Assembly: GCA_964567745.1 (NCBI GenBank)
Contig: CAZMNY010000026.1
Location: 58,452-122,451, forward strand
DNA: 64,000 nucleotides
Direction: 5' to 3'
Origin: CAZMNY01 sp964567745
GTDB lineage: Bacteria > Planctomycetota > Planctomycetia > Pirellulales > Pirellulaceae
In this document: piece by piece, positions 44,153 to 53,631 of the stretch
How the letters are laid out: each line of letters opens with the position of its first letter
How positions within the stretch are numbered: the stretch's first letter is position 1
The notes under the pieces: generated by a model
Database searches by the model: none
What the model was told of the DNA's origin: nothing
Seen by the model: the letters and a program-made list of their open reading frames with translations, nothing else
Position numbers and translations under genes: made by a program

Positions 44153-47100
44153 CTCTCGTTTTCCTTTGCACAAGCCTGGTCAATCGCTTTCCGCAGCAGC
44201 GTCTGCTCTCGTTCACGATCCGTGTACCAGTTCACGGACGAAACACGATGAATCCGGGGGATCCCCATCTGCAGGACGGACGGTCGCCAGATCTCACGAT
44301 ACCGTGGCTTGATCAGCAAGGGATGGCCTGGCGCATCGCATTCAATTCCCAGGAAGAACTGTCCGGTATCCGGATGTTCCAGTGCATAATCGACGGAAAA
44401 CACGCTCCCGTCTCGCTGGGACACCGGTGTGTATCCCATCTCTCGCAGAAATGTCTCGACGATTCTGCCAAAGCCGTCCGGCTGCACCGCACGCGCTGCC
44501 TGACTAGTCCCGGTCTGGCTGATCTGCCGCAGCAGTCTCTTTGCCGATTCGAGTTCGCCACCGGAAATCCTGCGGGCGTAATCCAGGTAGGCCTGAAGAT
44601 GATCTCTGGCGGTATTCGGTGAGTGTTGTCCAATCAGGAAGTCAGAGATTTCCCTGATCGGCATCGAGTTGAAGAACACATTTTTCTGTCTGGCCCGCGT
44701 GACGGCGACGTTCAGCCGGCGTTTACCTCGGCTCTTCGCGTTTTCCCCGAGCACGCCAAATCCGCGGCGAAACGAGCCCTGTTCATTGCGTCCGAACGTG
44801 GTACTGAAAAGGATGACGTCGCGCTCCACACCCTGACAGTTTTCGACGCTCATCACAAAGAACGCCATATCTTCACCGTGTTCGACACGCGCGGATTCCC
44901 GTGCCAGGGCCTTGCGGAACTCGACATCACACTCCGCCCGCTCTTCGACGACGCTGTTGATCAGATCTGACTGCACAGTGTTGAACGTGATCACACCCAC
45001 ACTCGGTCGATACTCCGCGGCCCGCCAGATTTCCGCCAGTCGCTCGACGATTGCTTTCGCTTCCGACTCGTTCTGCCGATTTCTGTAACAGCCGTCCACC
45101 TGCACGACCTCAATCGGCCGGCGCGTTCTGACCAGCGACTCCGGGTGTCTCACAGGGATATGCAGGTCATTCAGATAGAAAGCCGCATTGGAAAATTCGA
45201 TCAGTTCCCGAAACCGGCTCCTGTAGTGGATCTGCAGTTTGTGTCTGGGCAGTGCCAGCTTGGCGAGCTTCAGCAGACTGTCACACTGAGTGATGTCGCG
45301 ACGGTTTTCTCTCCGCTCCAGGGCTTCCAGTTCGCTGTCGGATGCTCCTGCCTCCCGCATCTCAGATTCCAGGTCGTCGTCTTCGGATTCCTGCTGTTTC
45401 TGGAAGAATCCAGAGGGAGGCATCTGTTTCTCGTCGCCTGCAACGACGACCCGTTTTGCACGGGCTAGGACATGCAGCGCGAATTCGATGGGCAGCTGGC
45501 TGGATTCGTCAAACACGACGACGTCGAACATGCCGCGTTTCAGAGGCAGAAGCTGCGCCGCGACGCTCGGATTCATCATCCACACGGGAAACAGTTTCAG
45601 CAGCCCGCGTTCGGTTCCCTGATCCATGAATTCACGCAGTCGTCTGGCGCGCCTGCCCGTGTACCGGGTGATGTCCGCCCACTGCGCGGCGGTGCCGATT
45701 TCGTTTCTGACAACGGACCGGCCCAACAGCCGCCGATTGCACTCTTTCATGTCCCGGTCCAGGTTCGACAGCGTGTCAACTCGGGCGGCCGTGTCATTTT
45801 CCCGGGAGACCAGCACCGGAGATGCTTCCTCGGCCATCTGTCGCCATGCCAGTCGGGCTTCCCGGGCTACGATCGCGCGAACGGCATCATCCACCGCATT
45901 CCGGTCCAGTCGCTCGATGTGAGTCCGGACGGACTCCAGTTGCTGCAGCACTTCGGCTGTCTGCGGTGTAGCGTCTTCCAGCCGTCGTCGAAACAGCAGG
46001 AATTCTTCAGCGTGCTCCGCATCGGAGGCAAACGATGCCAGAGGTTCCCGGATGTTCTCACGCTGATGAATCGACCGGGCCACCTCGTCCATGGTGGCCT
46101 CGTCCCACCATGTCTCCATGGAAGCCAGTCTGGTCAAAACATGCTGCGTCTGTTTTTGCACCTGTATGGAATGGTTTAGTGCATCCCTGTACTGTCTGAC
46201 GGGTGCGATCCCACCCTCATGCAGCCTATGCATGAGGAACTCGCGGCCAGGACAGCCTGCCGTTACGACTGAAAAACGTTCGATAGCCTGGAGTTGTGCG
46301 GTGAGCGTCTGCGTCAGCGCCACCAGGCTCTGTACGTTGAGTCTGTTGACTTCGACATGATGGTTTGCGGCCTGGCTGATCGAGGCCAGTTGCCTGCGGC
46401 AGTCGCGAATCTCCAACTCCAATTCACACGCGTCCCGCAGTTCGCTGATCAGTGGAGGCGCGAATTGGTCGGTGTGGCGAGTGATGAACCGCTTCAGGCG
46501 AGAGCGGGTCAGATACCACTGGGGATTGATAAAGCGGAGAATGGATGGATTCAACGCGATGAGAGCCTGATCCCGGAGGTAGACCAGCAGGGCCTTCTTC
46601 TCACGGGCAAGGTAATTAGAAAACCGGTCGCTGACGCGGTCCCCTTCGCATTGACAGAGTGTCTGTAGCACTTCGTCCAGGTCACGCAGGCACTGGCGGC
46701 CTCTACAGTCCGGACTGGATGTGAACCAGTTCACGCACCCCTGCAGACTAGCCGCAGCCTCCGCGTCCGGGTAGGCGTCCAGGATTTCGGAGGAAATCTG
46801 TTCTGCTGCCGGCAGATCGTCGATGTCGAAACAGACCTCACTCGACAGGATCAGATTGGCTCGCTCATCCTCAAGGCTCCTCAGGCGATCGAGGTCCGAC
46901 CGATACCTCCCGCACACAGTGGTATCCCAGCTGACTTGTTTGAGCGCGTGGTTTCGGCTGCCTGCGGGACGGGCTTTCAACCAGTCGGAGGCGAGCGATC
47001 CGGTTTGCTCTTCCAGTTCGGCCAGTTGGAGAAGGTCCCGTTTCGCCAGGATCGGTCTGATGCCGGGTACGTCGATGAGACCGGGGCCGGCGGCATCTTC

Positions 47101-50100
47101 GATCACCACTAGCTCGGCGATGACATCCCGATAAGTTCTGCCGGTGCTGCCGATCTGGGAATACAGCGCAGTGTGGCAGGCATTCAGTTCGTCCTCTTGC
47201 ATCTTTATTCTGGCGGCCGTTTCCGATCTCTCGACCAGAAGGCGGTCGTACCTGCTGTCTCTTTCCGCCACCGTTTCCAGAAGCGACCGAACTGTTTCCA
47301 GGACGTTGCGCCTGTCCCGGTTGACGTCCGTCACCATCATGACGCGATCGCCTAGTCGTTCGGTTTCGATCCGCTTCTGGACAACATCAAGAGCGGCCTG
47401 CTTGGCACAGCAGATCAGAATACTTTCTCCGCGCCCCAGACAGTCGGAGACGATATTGACCAGTGACTGAGACTTCCCGGTTCCAGGCGGTCCGGACAGA
47501 ACGATCCCGGGCGGTTGTCGAGCTGCCACGACGGCTGCTTCCTGGCTGGGATCGCTCGCAGAGACGAAGTAGTTCTCGTCCTCACTGGTAGTTCCCATCT
47601 CCCCGGCTTCCGTTCCTGTCCGCAGCCGCAACAGCGTTTCCAGAGCCGTTCCTGTGGGCGGAATCTGGCTCAGATGCCGCAGATTCTCGATGACTTCCTG
47701 GCCCATAAAGCGAACGAGGAAGAACACCGCAGATGAGTAGATCCGGACTTCACCTGCCTGGGGTTCCACTGTGTCCGGAGGGAGACGCGCGAGCGTGTCT
47801 CCCATGGGGTTTCCAAAACGGCCCAGTTCGGCCATCGCCGATTCAACGGTCACCGAAGTGGCCAGCAGTTCGTCTGCTGCCTCACTCCATCGCGCGGTCT
47901 CTTCGGGGCCCAGATACCCTTCCAGCGCCGGATTGAGCCGGACTTCATCCCGGTCCACATCGAATGAGACCCGGAACCGCGCACCACCGACTTCGGCAGT
48001 GAGTTTCACCGGCCACAACAGAATCGGAGCAATTCTTGGTCGCGTTATTCGGGATCTGGTCCTGAAGACCGCAAACGGGAACCCCATGTACAGCCCGTCG
48101 ATCCCGGTGTCGCGCTTGAAGAGACTGGCGCGGTTCACAAGCCTGCGAATCCTGCTGGCAAAGCTAGGCTCTTCCACAACGCGTCGGGTTGCGATGTCAA
48201 CGGCGGTACCCGAACGGTCCACAACCCGGTTGACAATCGAATGAGGCAGATCACTGTCGGGATCCAGTTCCACCGCATCGATCAGGGATGAGGAAGTTCC
48301 AATTCTCATGCGTGAGAGGGGGCCACGTCTGATCTGCAGTTCAACCCTTGCCGCATAGTGTTGCAGAATCTGTGAGACATAGAGCTGGTCCTCCGGCTGC
48401 TTCCACTCCTCTTCCGGAACAGCCAGGATGACCAACGCGCGATCTACGCTTGTCCGTCGTTCCAAACGGAACTGGTCGGCCCAGGCATTGATTTCTTCAA
48501 TCTCGCAGCGGGCAAAGTCCGCGACCCGCTCCGCTACGGCCTGAAACAGTTCCCGACGGCTCTTCTCCTTCAGCAGCGTTGAAAACACGTCGACGGAACC
48601 AGCTGACAGCCCGACTTTCTCTGCTTCTGCTAGTGCGCTTTCCAGCACATCCGTGAGGGATCGGAACAGCCCGATGTCAGCCGACAACAGAATGATCAGG
48701 TCCTCTTCTGTCCTTTGTCTCCGGTCGATGATCGAAGCCAAGCCAGGGTGATCGCTATCAGGAAAGTGTGCTCTCCGTTCTTCCCACAGAGCCAGCAAGC
48801 GGCTTCTGGATGTCGACAGCAGGTTAATGCGGAACATTTCCTGATCGAGATCGATCTGATGGGACCTTGCCCGCGACACGGACGAATCGGCGCGATCGCG
48901 CAGAGATCCGATCCAGGGCTCCATCTCAAAATCGTCAAGCAGACGGGAAGCATCCTCCATCACCAGCCGGTAGCCTGCATCGGGATCCGCCAGCAGCCAT
49001 CCCGGGTTGACAATCTCGCCTGTGTGAACCAGAGGCATGTCCGGATTGAGGATCTTCAGTGCAATTCCCAGCTTCAGATCCTCATCGATGTCGCGGCGGA
49101 CAACCGTTCGCAGCTGCGCCAGGGCCCGGCTGTCGAGCCCCGCCTCTGCAGCCCAGGTGATCAGTTCGCCGCTGAGCAGATGGGCCTTGGCGTCTTCCCA
49201 GTACTCCAGCCCCGCCGCCTGCAGTGCGTACTGCGTGACATGGCCAATTGTCCGGTCACCCAGCTCAATCGTTACTCCTGCCGGGAGTTGTTCATGGAAC
49301 TCGGACACCGGAGCAGAAACGTCCTCCCCGTTCAACCACGCCTGAACTTCTGTGTAGCCGAAGCGGTCTTCGCGATTTCGGACCAGTAGCCCAGCCAGCA
49401 GCGGCCCGAATCTGTGGGGCATCTCTGGCGGGATGCGAACCCCCGCTGTCAGCGCCTGAATCAGGAACGCCTTCTCATTGATTCCCTCGAAGGTGCCCGG
49501 GGAGAGTTTCCGCAGCAGAATCATGCCCAGCGACCACCAGTCACTGGCGGCGGTGACCCCGCCAGCAACGGCCTCCGGAGCCATGTAGAGGCTGGTCTCC
49601 AGCGGAGACACCACGTCCAGATCGAATTCCGAGAGGCAGGCTGAGCCAAACCCCTGCATCACGAGATCGAGGGGATCCTCCGTGCGGATGGTGATTGAAT
49701 CGGGAGTCAGGTCTCTGTGTCGTAGTCCCACTGAATGAAGGTCGTGCAGCGCCCGGGCAATCTCGTCGACAATCCGCTCAACAGTAGCCTGATCGTCCGG
49801 CCGCACCGGGAATTCGCCCAGCGTGCTGCCGGCAATAAACTCGCTAATCTCGTAGGCCTGATCTGCCTGGCGACCGGTTTCAAACACTTTGGCGACATGG
49901 TCGACATCCACGTTCTTCAGCACACCGTACACATCCGGATCGGGTTCGGTTCCATCACGAAAGAATGTAACCACCGCAACACGGTCGTTGTCTGCGTTGC
50001 GGACTACAACGCGCCGCTGCGCACCTGCAACATGCGGCGCATCGCGAACGACGATCCAGTCCGTCAGAATTCGTTCTTCAACGACCGGGTCCCCGCCCGC

Positions 50101-50382
50101 CGTATCCGCCTGGCCGGGTGGCCCGACCGACTGCCCGCACTTCGGGCACAGGATGTCGTACTCATCCACAACGTGGCCGTCAGGGCACAGCGTCTGGGTC
50201 ACCGGTGCTCCCGATCCTTCCTGTTCCGGTACCTGGTCCACTTCCGGTGTCTCGTCCAGGCGGGTGGCTCGAACAAGAACCATGTCCCATCCGCAGGCCA
50301 CATCATCCACTTCATTCAGACACAACACTTCATTCAGGGGCCTGGGACTGCGGCATCGAGGGCACACCTTGACTCGTGTCAT
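44149..50382 (-). CDS. Giant zinc ribbon-pseudokinase-DUF4011-SF1 helicase-nuclease protein
   Basis: Order of domains by residue: zinc ribbons with CPRC (7-10) and CPDGH...CPKC (66-82); a protein-kinase fold about 105-350 with HRD at 222-224 (HRDLTPDS) and MAPE at about 267-270, but the VAIK-type Lys is not evident (RVAVVTFF) and DFG is GFG (244-246), so it is probably a pseudokinase; a DUF4011-like region about 700-800 (DTGIDGLYMGFPFAVFRT, RPRIAPILLWPVKL); a COG1112-type SF1 helicase with Walker A GPPGTGKS near 967, a roughly 650-residue helical insertion, DESSQLP near 1622, GDEKQMPPSG, HYRSRF and the motif VI AVTRARQKN near 1892; and a C-terminal Vsr/MTES_1575-like nuclease domain (FSVDYALEHPDTGQFFLGIE, CDAPG, IHRVSSVNWYTDRE). 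Predicted to act on phage or foreign nucleic acid. Type I Mokosh helicase-kinases are the closest described architecture. It overlaps both neighbours by 4 bp. Confidence 0.85.
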   Translation of the reverse strand: MTRVKVCPRCRSPRPLNEVLCLNEVDDVACGWDMVLVRATRLDETPEVDQVPEQEGSGAPVTQTLCPDGHVVDEYDILCPKCGQSVGPPGQADTAGGDPVVEERILTDWIVVRDAPHVAGAQRRVVVRNADNDRVAVVTFFRDGTEPDPDVYGVLKNVDVDHVAKVFETGRQADQAYEISEFIAGSTLGEFPVRPDDQATVERIVDEIARALHDLHSVGLRHRDLTPDSITIRTEDPLDLVMQGFGSACLSEFDLDVVSPLETSLYMAPEAVAGGVTAASDWWSLGMILLRKLSPGTFEGINEKAFLIQALTAGVRIPPEMPHRFGPLLAGLLVRNREDRFGYTEVQAWLNGEDVSAPVSEFHEQLPAGVTIELGDRTIGHVTQYALQAAGLEYWEDAKAHLLSGELITWAAEAGLDSRALAQLRTVVRRDIDEDLKLGIALKILNPDMPLVHTGEIVNPGWLLADPDAGYRLVMEDASRLLDDFEMEPWIGSLRDRADSSVSRARSHQIDLDQEMFRINLLSTSRSRLLALWEERRAHFPDSDHPGLASIIDRRQRTEEDLIILLSADIGLFRSLTDVLESALAEAEKVGLSAGSVDVFSTLLKEKSRRELFQAVAERVADFARCEIEEINAWADQFRLERRTSVDRALVILAVPEEEWKQPEDQLYVSQILQHYAARVELQIRRGPLSRMRIGTSSSLIDAVELDPDSDLPHSIVNRVVDRSGTAVDIATRRVVEEPSFASRIRRLVNRASLFKRDTGIDGLYMGFPFAVFRTRSRITRPRIAPILLWPVKLTAEVGGARFRVSFDVDRDEVRLNPALEGYLGPEETARWSEAADELLATSVTVESAMAELGRFGNPMGDTLARLPPDTVEPQAGEVRIYSSAVFFLVRFMGQEVIENLRHLSQIPPTGTALETLLRLRTGTEAGEMGTTSEDENYFVSASDPSQEAAVVAARQPPGIVLSGPPGTGKSQSLVNIVSDCLGRGESILICCAKQAALDVVQKRIETERLGDRVMMVTDVNRDRRNVLETVRSLLETVAERDSRYDRLLVERSETAARIKMQEDELNACHTALYSQIGSTGRTYRDVIAELVVIEDAAGPGLIDVPGIRPILAKRDLLQLAELEEQTGSLASDWLKARPAGSRNHALKQVSWDTTVCGRYRSDLDRLRSLEDERANLILSSEVCFDIDDLPAAEQISSEILDAYPDAEAAASLQGCVNWFTSSPDCRGRQCLRDLDEVLQTLCQCEGDRVSDRFSNYLAREKKALLVYLRDQALIALNPSILRFINPQWYLTRSRLKRFITRHTDQFAPPLISELRDACELELEIRDCRRQLASISQAANHHVEVNRLNVQSLVALTQTLTAQLQAIERFSVVTAGCPGREFLMHRLHEGGIAPVRQYRDALNHSIQVQKQTQHVLTRLASMETWWDEATMDEVARSIHQRENIREPLASFASDAEHAEEFLLFRRRLEDATPQTAEVLQQLESVRTHIERLDRNAVDDAVRAIVAREARLAWRQMAEEASPVLVSRENDTAARVDTLSNLDRDMKECNRRLLGRSVVRNEIGTAAQWADITRYTGRRARRLREFMDQGTERGLLKLFPVWMMNPSVAAQLLPLKRGMFDVVVFDESSQLPIEFALHVLARAKRVVVAGDEKQMPPSGFFQKQQESEDDDLESEMREAGASDSELEALERRENRRDITQCDSLLKLAKLALPRHKLQIHYRSRFRELIEFSNAAFYLNDLHIPVRHPESLVRTRRPIEVVQVDGCYRNRQNESEAKAIVERLAEIWRAAEYRPSVGVITFNTVQSDLINSVVEERAECDVEFRKALARESARVEHGEDMAFFVMSVENCQGVERDVILFSTTFGRNEQGSFRRGFGVLGENAKSRGKRRLNVAVTRARQKNVFFNSMPIREISDFLIGQHSPNTARDHLQAYLDYARRISGGELESAKRLLRQISQTGTSQAARAVQPDGFGRIVETFLREMGYTPVSQRDGSVFSVDYALEHPDTGQFFLGIECDAPGHPLLIKPRYREIWRPSVLQMGIPRIHRVSSVNWYTDREREQTLLRKAIDQACAKENER

Positions 50383-51032
50383 GCGGGCCTCCTGTCTACG
50401 GAGGTTGAGACCATATGCCCCGCCTGCTTGAGCAGCTCTTGCAGTGCTGAAAAATCTCCCGGGGACGGTATTCCGGCAAAATAAACATCTCCATGGCGGC
50501 TCATCATCATGTCGAGACGATTGGACGGACCTTGCGTTTCGAGTTCGCCAAACATTCTGCGCCCCAGTGCGGTCAGGAGATGGAGCTGTTGATTGTCCGA
50601 TCCTCGTAGGGCTTTTGTCTGACCGGATTCCGACTGATATGGCCCTGCCAGCAGCGCATCGATCAATCCCTGCATGCTAGAGACCCACTGGCCGATGTCT
50701 TCCAAACGGTAACCTGTAAAGACCAGAATATCGATTGGTGTTCTCTGTCTGATGCTGGACAACAGCCATCGCAGGCCTTCCGGCTGCTCGAAGGGTTCGC
50801 CACCGGTTATCGTGATTCCGTCCGCCTGATCGAGCCACGGGCCCATTGTCTCCAGCAGATCTGACACCGCCGTTACGGGATCGCGGACTGCCCAGGTGTC
50901 GACCGAAATGCACCCGGGGCACTGAAGAGAGCATCCCTGAAACCAGATGCCGATACGCCGGCCTGGCCCGAGTGCCGTCACCGGAAAGTGGACTCGTGAC
51001 AGTGCGATTTTCGTGTCTGGCGCACCATTCAT
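50379..51032 (-). CDS. NrdG/PflA-like radical SAM 4Fe-4S protein
   Basis: A 217-residue protein with the cluster motif C34-x3-C38-x2-C41 in WFQGCSLQCPGC, as in anaerobic ribonucleotide-reductase activases, and the SAM-binding GGEP motif near residue 97 (ITITGGEPFEQPEG). LVFTGYRLEDIG and DALLAGPYQSE correspond to NrdG-family blocks (the latter to the D-G-P-Y region). No glycyl-radical enzyme is encoded nearby, so its target is presumably another operon product or a nucleotide. It overlaps both the AAA+ gene and the helicase gene by 4 bp. Confidence 0.85.
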   Translation of the reverse strand: MNGAPDTKIALSRVHFPVTALGPGRRIGIWFQGCSLQCPGCISVDTWAVRDPVTAVSDLLETMGPWLDQADGITITGGEPFEQPEGLRWLLSSIRQRTPIDILVFTGYRLEDIGQWVSSMQGLIDALLAGPYQSESGQTKALRGSDNQQLHLLTALGRRMFGELETQGPSNRLDMMMSRHGDVYFAGIPSPGDFSALQELLKQAGHMVSTSVDRRPA

Positions 51033-52831
51033 TCCGCGCTCTCCAGCGTTATGGACGTGACATCCGCCAGATCAATTGCGGTAACGCGCACGGATGCACC
51101 GGCTGAATAGCCGCTGTCGAATACAGCACGCGACAGCGGGTTAACGAAGTGGGCTTCCAGCTGATTGCGGATTCCACGTCCTCCGTTCGACAGATCCAGC
51201 AGGCAGACCTGTCTGAGAGCCGCTCGGACATCTTCTGCAACCTCGATACCGATACCGTCATCTGCCATTCCGCCCAGGAGACTTTCGAACATCGATTCGA
51301 AGATCTGCCCCCCCACTTTTTCGCGGATGAAATCAAAGACGATGATATTCTCGCCGAAACGGTTCAGGATCTCGGGACGTCCCAGAGTGAATTTGAAGTG
51401 CCTGTCGATCTCGGACCGGACATTTTTTTCAACTGTTGCGTAGTCGTCTTCGAGCGTGACGTTTTCAATCCGCTCCCCATCGCGGCCCGTTTTCGTGATC
51501 CCCAGGTTGGAAGTGAAAATAATGAGGGCTTCAGAGAAATACACACGATCGCCACGACCACTTGTCAGCACGCCGTCATCCAGGATCTGCAGGAACAGGT
51601 TCAGCAGTTTTGGATGTGCTTTTTCAATTTCATCAAACAGAACGACAGCATGTGGCTTCTCACGGATGGCGTTGGTCAGCTGTCCTCCCTGGTCGTAGCC
51701 GACGTAACCTGGCGGGGCACCGACCAGACGCTGGTCAGAATGTTCTGTTCCGAATTCCGACATGTCGAACCGGATGTAGGAATTCTCGTCACCAAACAGA
51801 AGTTCTGTCACTGTTTTGGCCAGCTCTGTTTTACCGACCCCTGTTGGCCCGGCGAACATCGCAAACCCCCTGGGGCGACGGCCGCGTTTGGCGCGACCGA
51901 CGCCGGTCATTGCCCGTTTGACAACATCGAGAATATGAGTGACAGCGCCATCCTGTCCTTTCACCCGTCGCCGGATGAACTCCTCTGCGTTGGAAATCTT
52001 CCGGCGATCAATCTTCTTCCAGGGATCGTCGACAACACCAACCTTGAAGTGTCGGACGGCATCGCGGATTCGGTCGTGGCCGACGCTCTCATTGAGCCCC
52101 AGCTGAACGATGGACTGCATGTCACGCAGCAGCATCCCTTCCGTACCGTCTACAAAATGATCGACAACCTCGATGTCGCACTCACCACCGAGAGCCCGCA
52201 GCAGGTTCGGGGCGATCGCTCTCCGCGCCTGAGCGTCAGGTCTTGCCACGGGGATGTGGCGCAGACACGCATTATTGACCACCATCCAGTCGGGTACGTC
52301 GCCTTCCCTGTCGACGATCCAGATGACAGTGTTGAAGAATGGCCCTTCACGATCCGGGTAAAGATTGCGCTGTGCCGCATAACTGCCCACCAGTGCTCTT
52401 GTGAATAGATCGTTCTCTGCTCGGTCCAGTCTGTCAGGCTGCAACATAGTGCGGCCCGCGAAATTGACGATGAGCGCGACAGGCAACGGCTCCCGCAGGT
52501 CATAAAACCTCGCCAATGCCGCTGCCAGCGCTGCGGTACCCATTCTTGCGCAGCCGTTTTCGATGGCCCCTCCGAGTTTCTGAACGACAGCGGTGACGTC
52601 ATCGGAATCCGATTGAAATCCATTCGCCGGGTCGTAGACCAGGACTGCCCCATAGCCGTTGCGGTTCAGCACCTCCATCAACGTTTCCGTCATGATCAAC
52701 GGCATCGTGACACCATCAAGATCGACAACCTGATAATCGGTCACATTGCCACTGAGCAGAAAACTTGGCTTCAGTGGCAGAAACCTTTCCAGGTCGCGCA
52801 TCCAGCGGGGTCTGAAATTCGCTTTGCTCAT
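51029..52831 (-). CDS. ClpB-like AAA+ ATPase with degenerate N-terminal module
   Basis: The C-terminal half is a ClpA/ClpB second-domain-type AAA+: Walker A GPTGVGKTELAKT near residue 333, a ClpB-type pore stretch (GAPPGYVGYDQGG), Walker B VVLFDEIEKAHP near 401, sensor 1 TSNLG, and a C-terminal ClpB D2-small-like domain (ILNRFGENIIVFDFI; NGGRGIRNQLEAHF). The first 290 residues (FLPLKPSFLLSGNVTDYQVV, GAVLVYDPANGF, VALIVNFAGRTML) have an AAA-like layout without a visible P-loop, so only one ATP site is expected. It may remodel the giant helicase or load substrate. ATG 52831 is chosen since upstream sequence is not protein-like. First gene of the operon. Confidence 0.85.
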   Translation of the reverse strand: MSKANFRPRWMRDLERFLPLKPSFLLSGNVTDYQVVDLDGVTMPLIMTETLMEVLNRNGYGAVLVYDPANGFQSDSDDVTAVVQKLGGAIENGCARMGTAALAAALARFYDLREPLPVALIVNFAGRTMLQPDRLDRAENDLFTRALVGSYAAQRNLYPDREGPFFNTVIWIVDREGDVPDWMVVNNACLRHIPVARPDAQARRAIAPNLLRALGGECDIEVVDHFVDGTEGMLLRDMQSIVQLGLNESVGHDRIRDAVRHFKVGVVDDPWKKIDRRKISNAEEFIRRRVKGQDGAVTHILDVVKRAMTGVGRAKRGRRPRGFAMFAGPTGVGKTELAKTVTELLFGDENSYIRFDMSEFGTEHSDQRLVGAPPGYVGYDQGGQLTNAIREKPHAVVLFDEIEKAHPKLLNLFLQILDDGVLTSGRGDRVYFSEALIIFTSNLGITKTGRDGERIENVTLEDDYATVEKNVRSEIDRHFKFTLGRPEILNRFGENIIVFDFIREKVGGQIFESMFESLLGGMADDGIGIEVAEDVRAALRQVCLLDLSNGGRGIRNQLEAHFVNPLSRAVFDSGYSAGASVRVTAIDLADVTSITLESAE

Positions 52832-53216
52832 ACCGCGTCTCCACCATCTTCTGCAGAACGGACCGGAACGAAACTCCTGCCTGTCTGTCTGATTCTGGCT
52901 GGGAGTTTTGGGTTGCCCGGGGCTCAACCGGACTTCGGATCCGACATTGTCGCATTTACCGCTGCGCATGCAATTGTCCCGTGTATCTCGTGTGGTCAAA
53001 AAACTCAGCCGAGCTGTCTCTCCAGCGTTTTGCGCGGTGCAATTCGATTGAGTGACTGGCGAAGTCGGTCGAGTTCGGGCACCGAAGACTCGTCGCAACC
53101 GTTACGACCAGTCGTGAGGCGAAACCAACCTAGCCGATCATTTCCGTTCGGTTTGACCGTAACTTCGCTTCCATTCAGCGTTGAGGGAGATATCTCCTCT
53201 CTTCGGTGGCGCGATC
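52832..53216. other. Divergent upstream region of the operon and right transposase fragment
   Basis: No gene is seen. This is where the operon promoter should lie on the minus strand; I could not identify a convincing -35/-10 pair or operator by eye. Confidence 0.4.
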
Positions 53217-53631
53217 ATGGCATTTGTTCTTCAGCCCTGGCAACTCTGTCTCATCATTCTCGCGAGTTGGATCAACCGCGAACAACAGAATGTCATCGAG
53301 CATCTGATGACCGAGAATCGAGTCCTCAAAGAAAAACTCGGTAAGGGACGAATCCTGCTCAACGATGAACAGCGCCGTCGATTGGCGGTCAAGGGCAAGA
53401 TACTCGGGCGCAGGCTGCTTCGAGAGTTCGGAACGTTGTTCACGCCGGACACGATCCTTCGTTGGCATCGCCAACTCGTGGCAAACAAATGGGACTACAA
53501 CGATCGCAGGAAGATCAGGGTGGGGCGACCGAGAGTGCGCAAAGTTATCGTTGACTTGGTTCTGAAATTCGCCCAAGAGAACTCAACCTGGGGCTACGAT
53601 CGTATCCAAGGCGCCAGGCGCTGCACTTTTA
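53217..53631 (+). pseudogene. Transposase N-terminal fragment (rve-type), truncated
   Basis: From ATG 53217 it reads MAFVLQPWQLCLIILASWIN, EHLMTENRVLKEKLGKGRIL, LNDEQRRRLAVKGKILGRRL, TPDTILRWHRQLVANKWD, VGRPRVRKVIVDLVLKFAQE and WGYDRIQGA. It aligns with the first 130 residues of the complete transposase at 61472 and breaks at the same place as the left fragment, just before the catalytic core. The frame then runs on, through the boundary repeat, into an unrelated PQQ-propeller fragment, creating a chimeric frame to 53918. Confidence 0.8.

Noticed and set aside
45472..46179. 235-codon plus-strand frame opposite the helicase
   Set aside because: Antisense to conserved SF1 helicase motifs; no ribosome-binding site or protein character.
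51149..52408. 419-codon plus-strand open frame opposite the AAA+ gene
   Set aside because: The minus strand has Walker A/B and ClpB motifs here; the antisense translation has no recognisable protein pattern.
42794..52831. Assigning the operon simply as a Mokosh system
   Set aside because: Kinase fold plus COG1112-type helicase fit, but no PLD nuclease is visible, the kinase site looks dead, and the AAA+, radical SAM and coiled-coil partners are not part of the described Mokosh composition.
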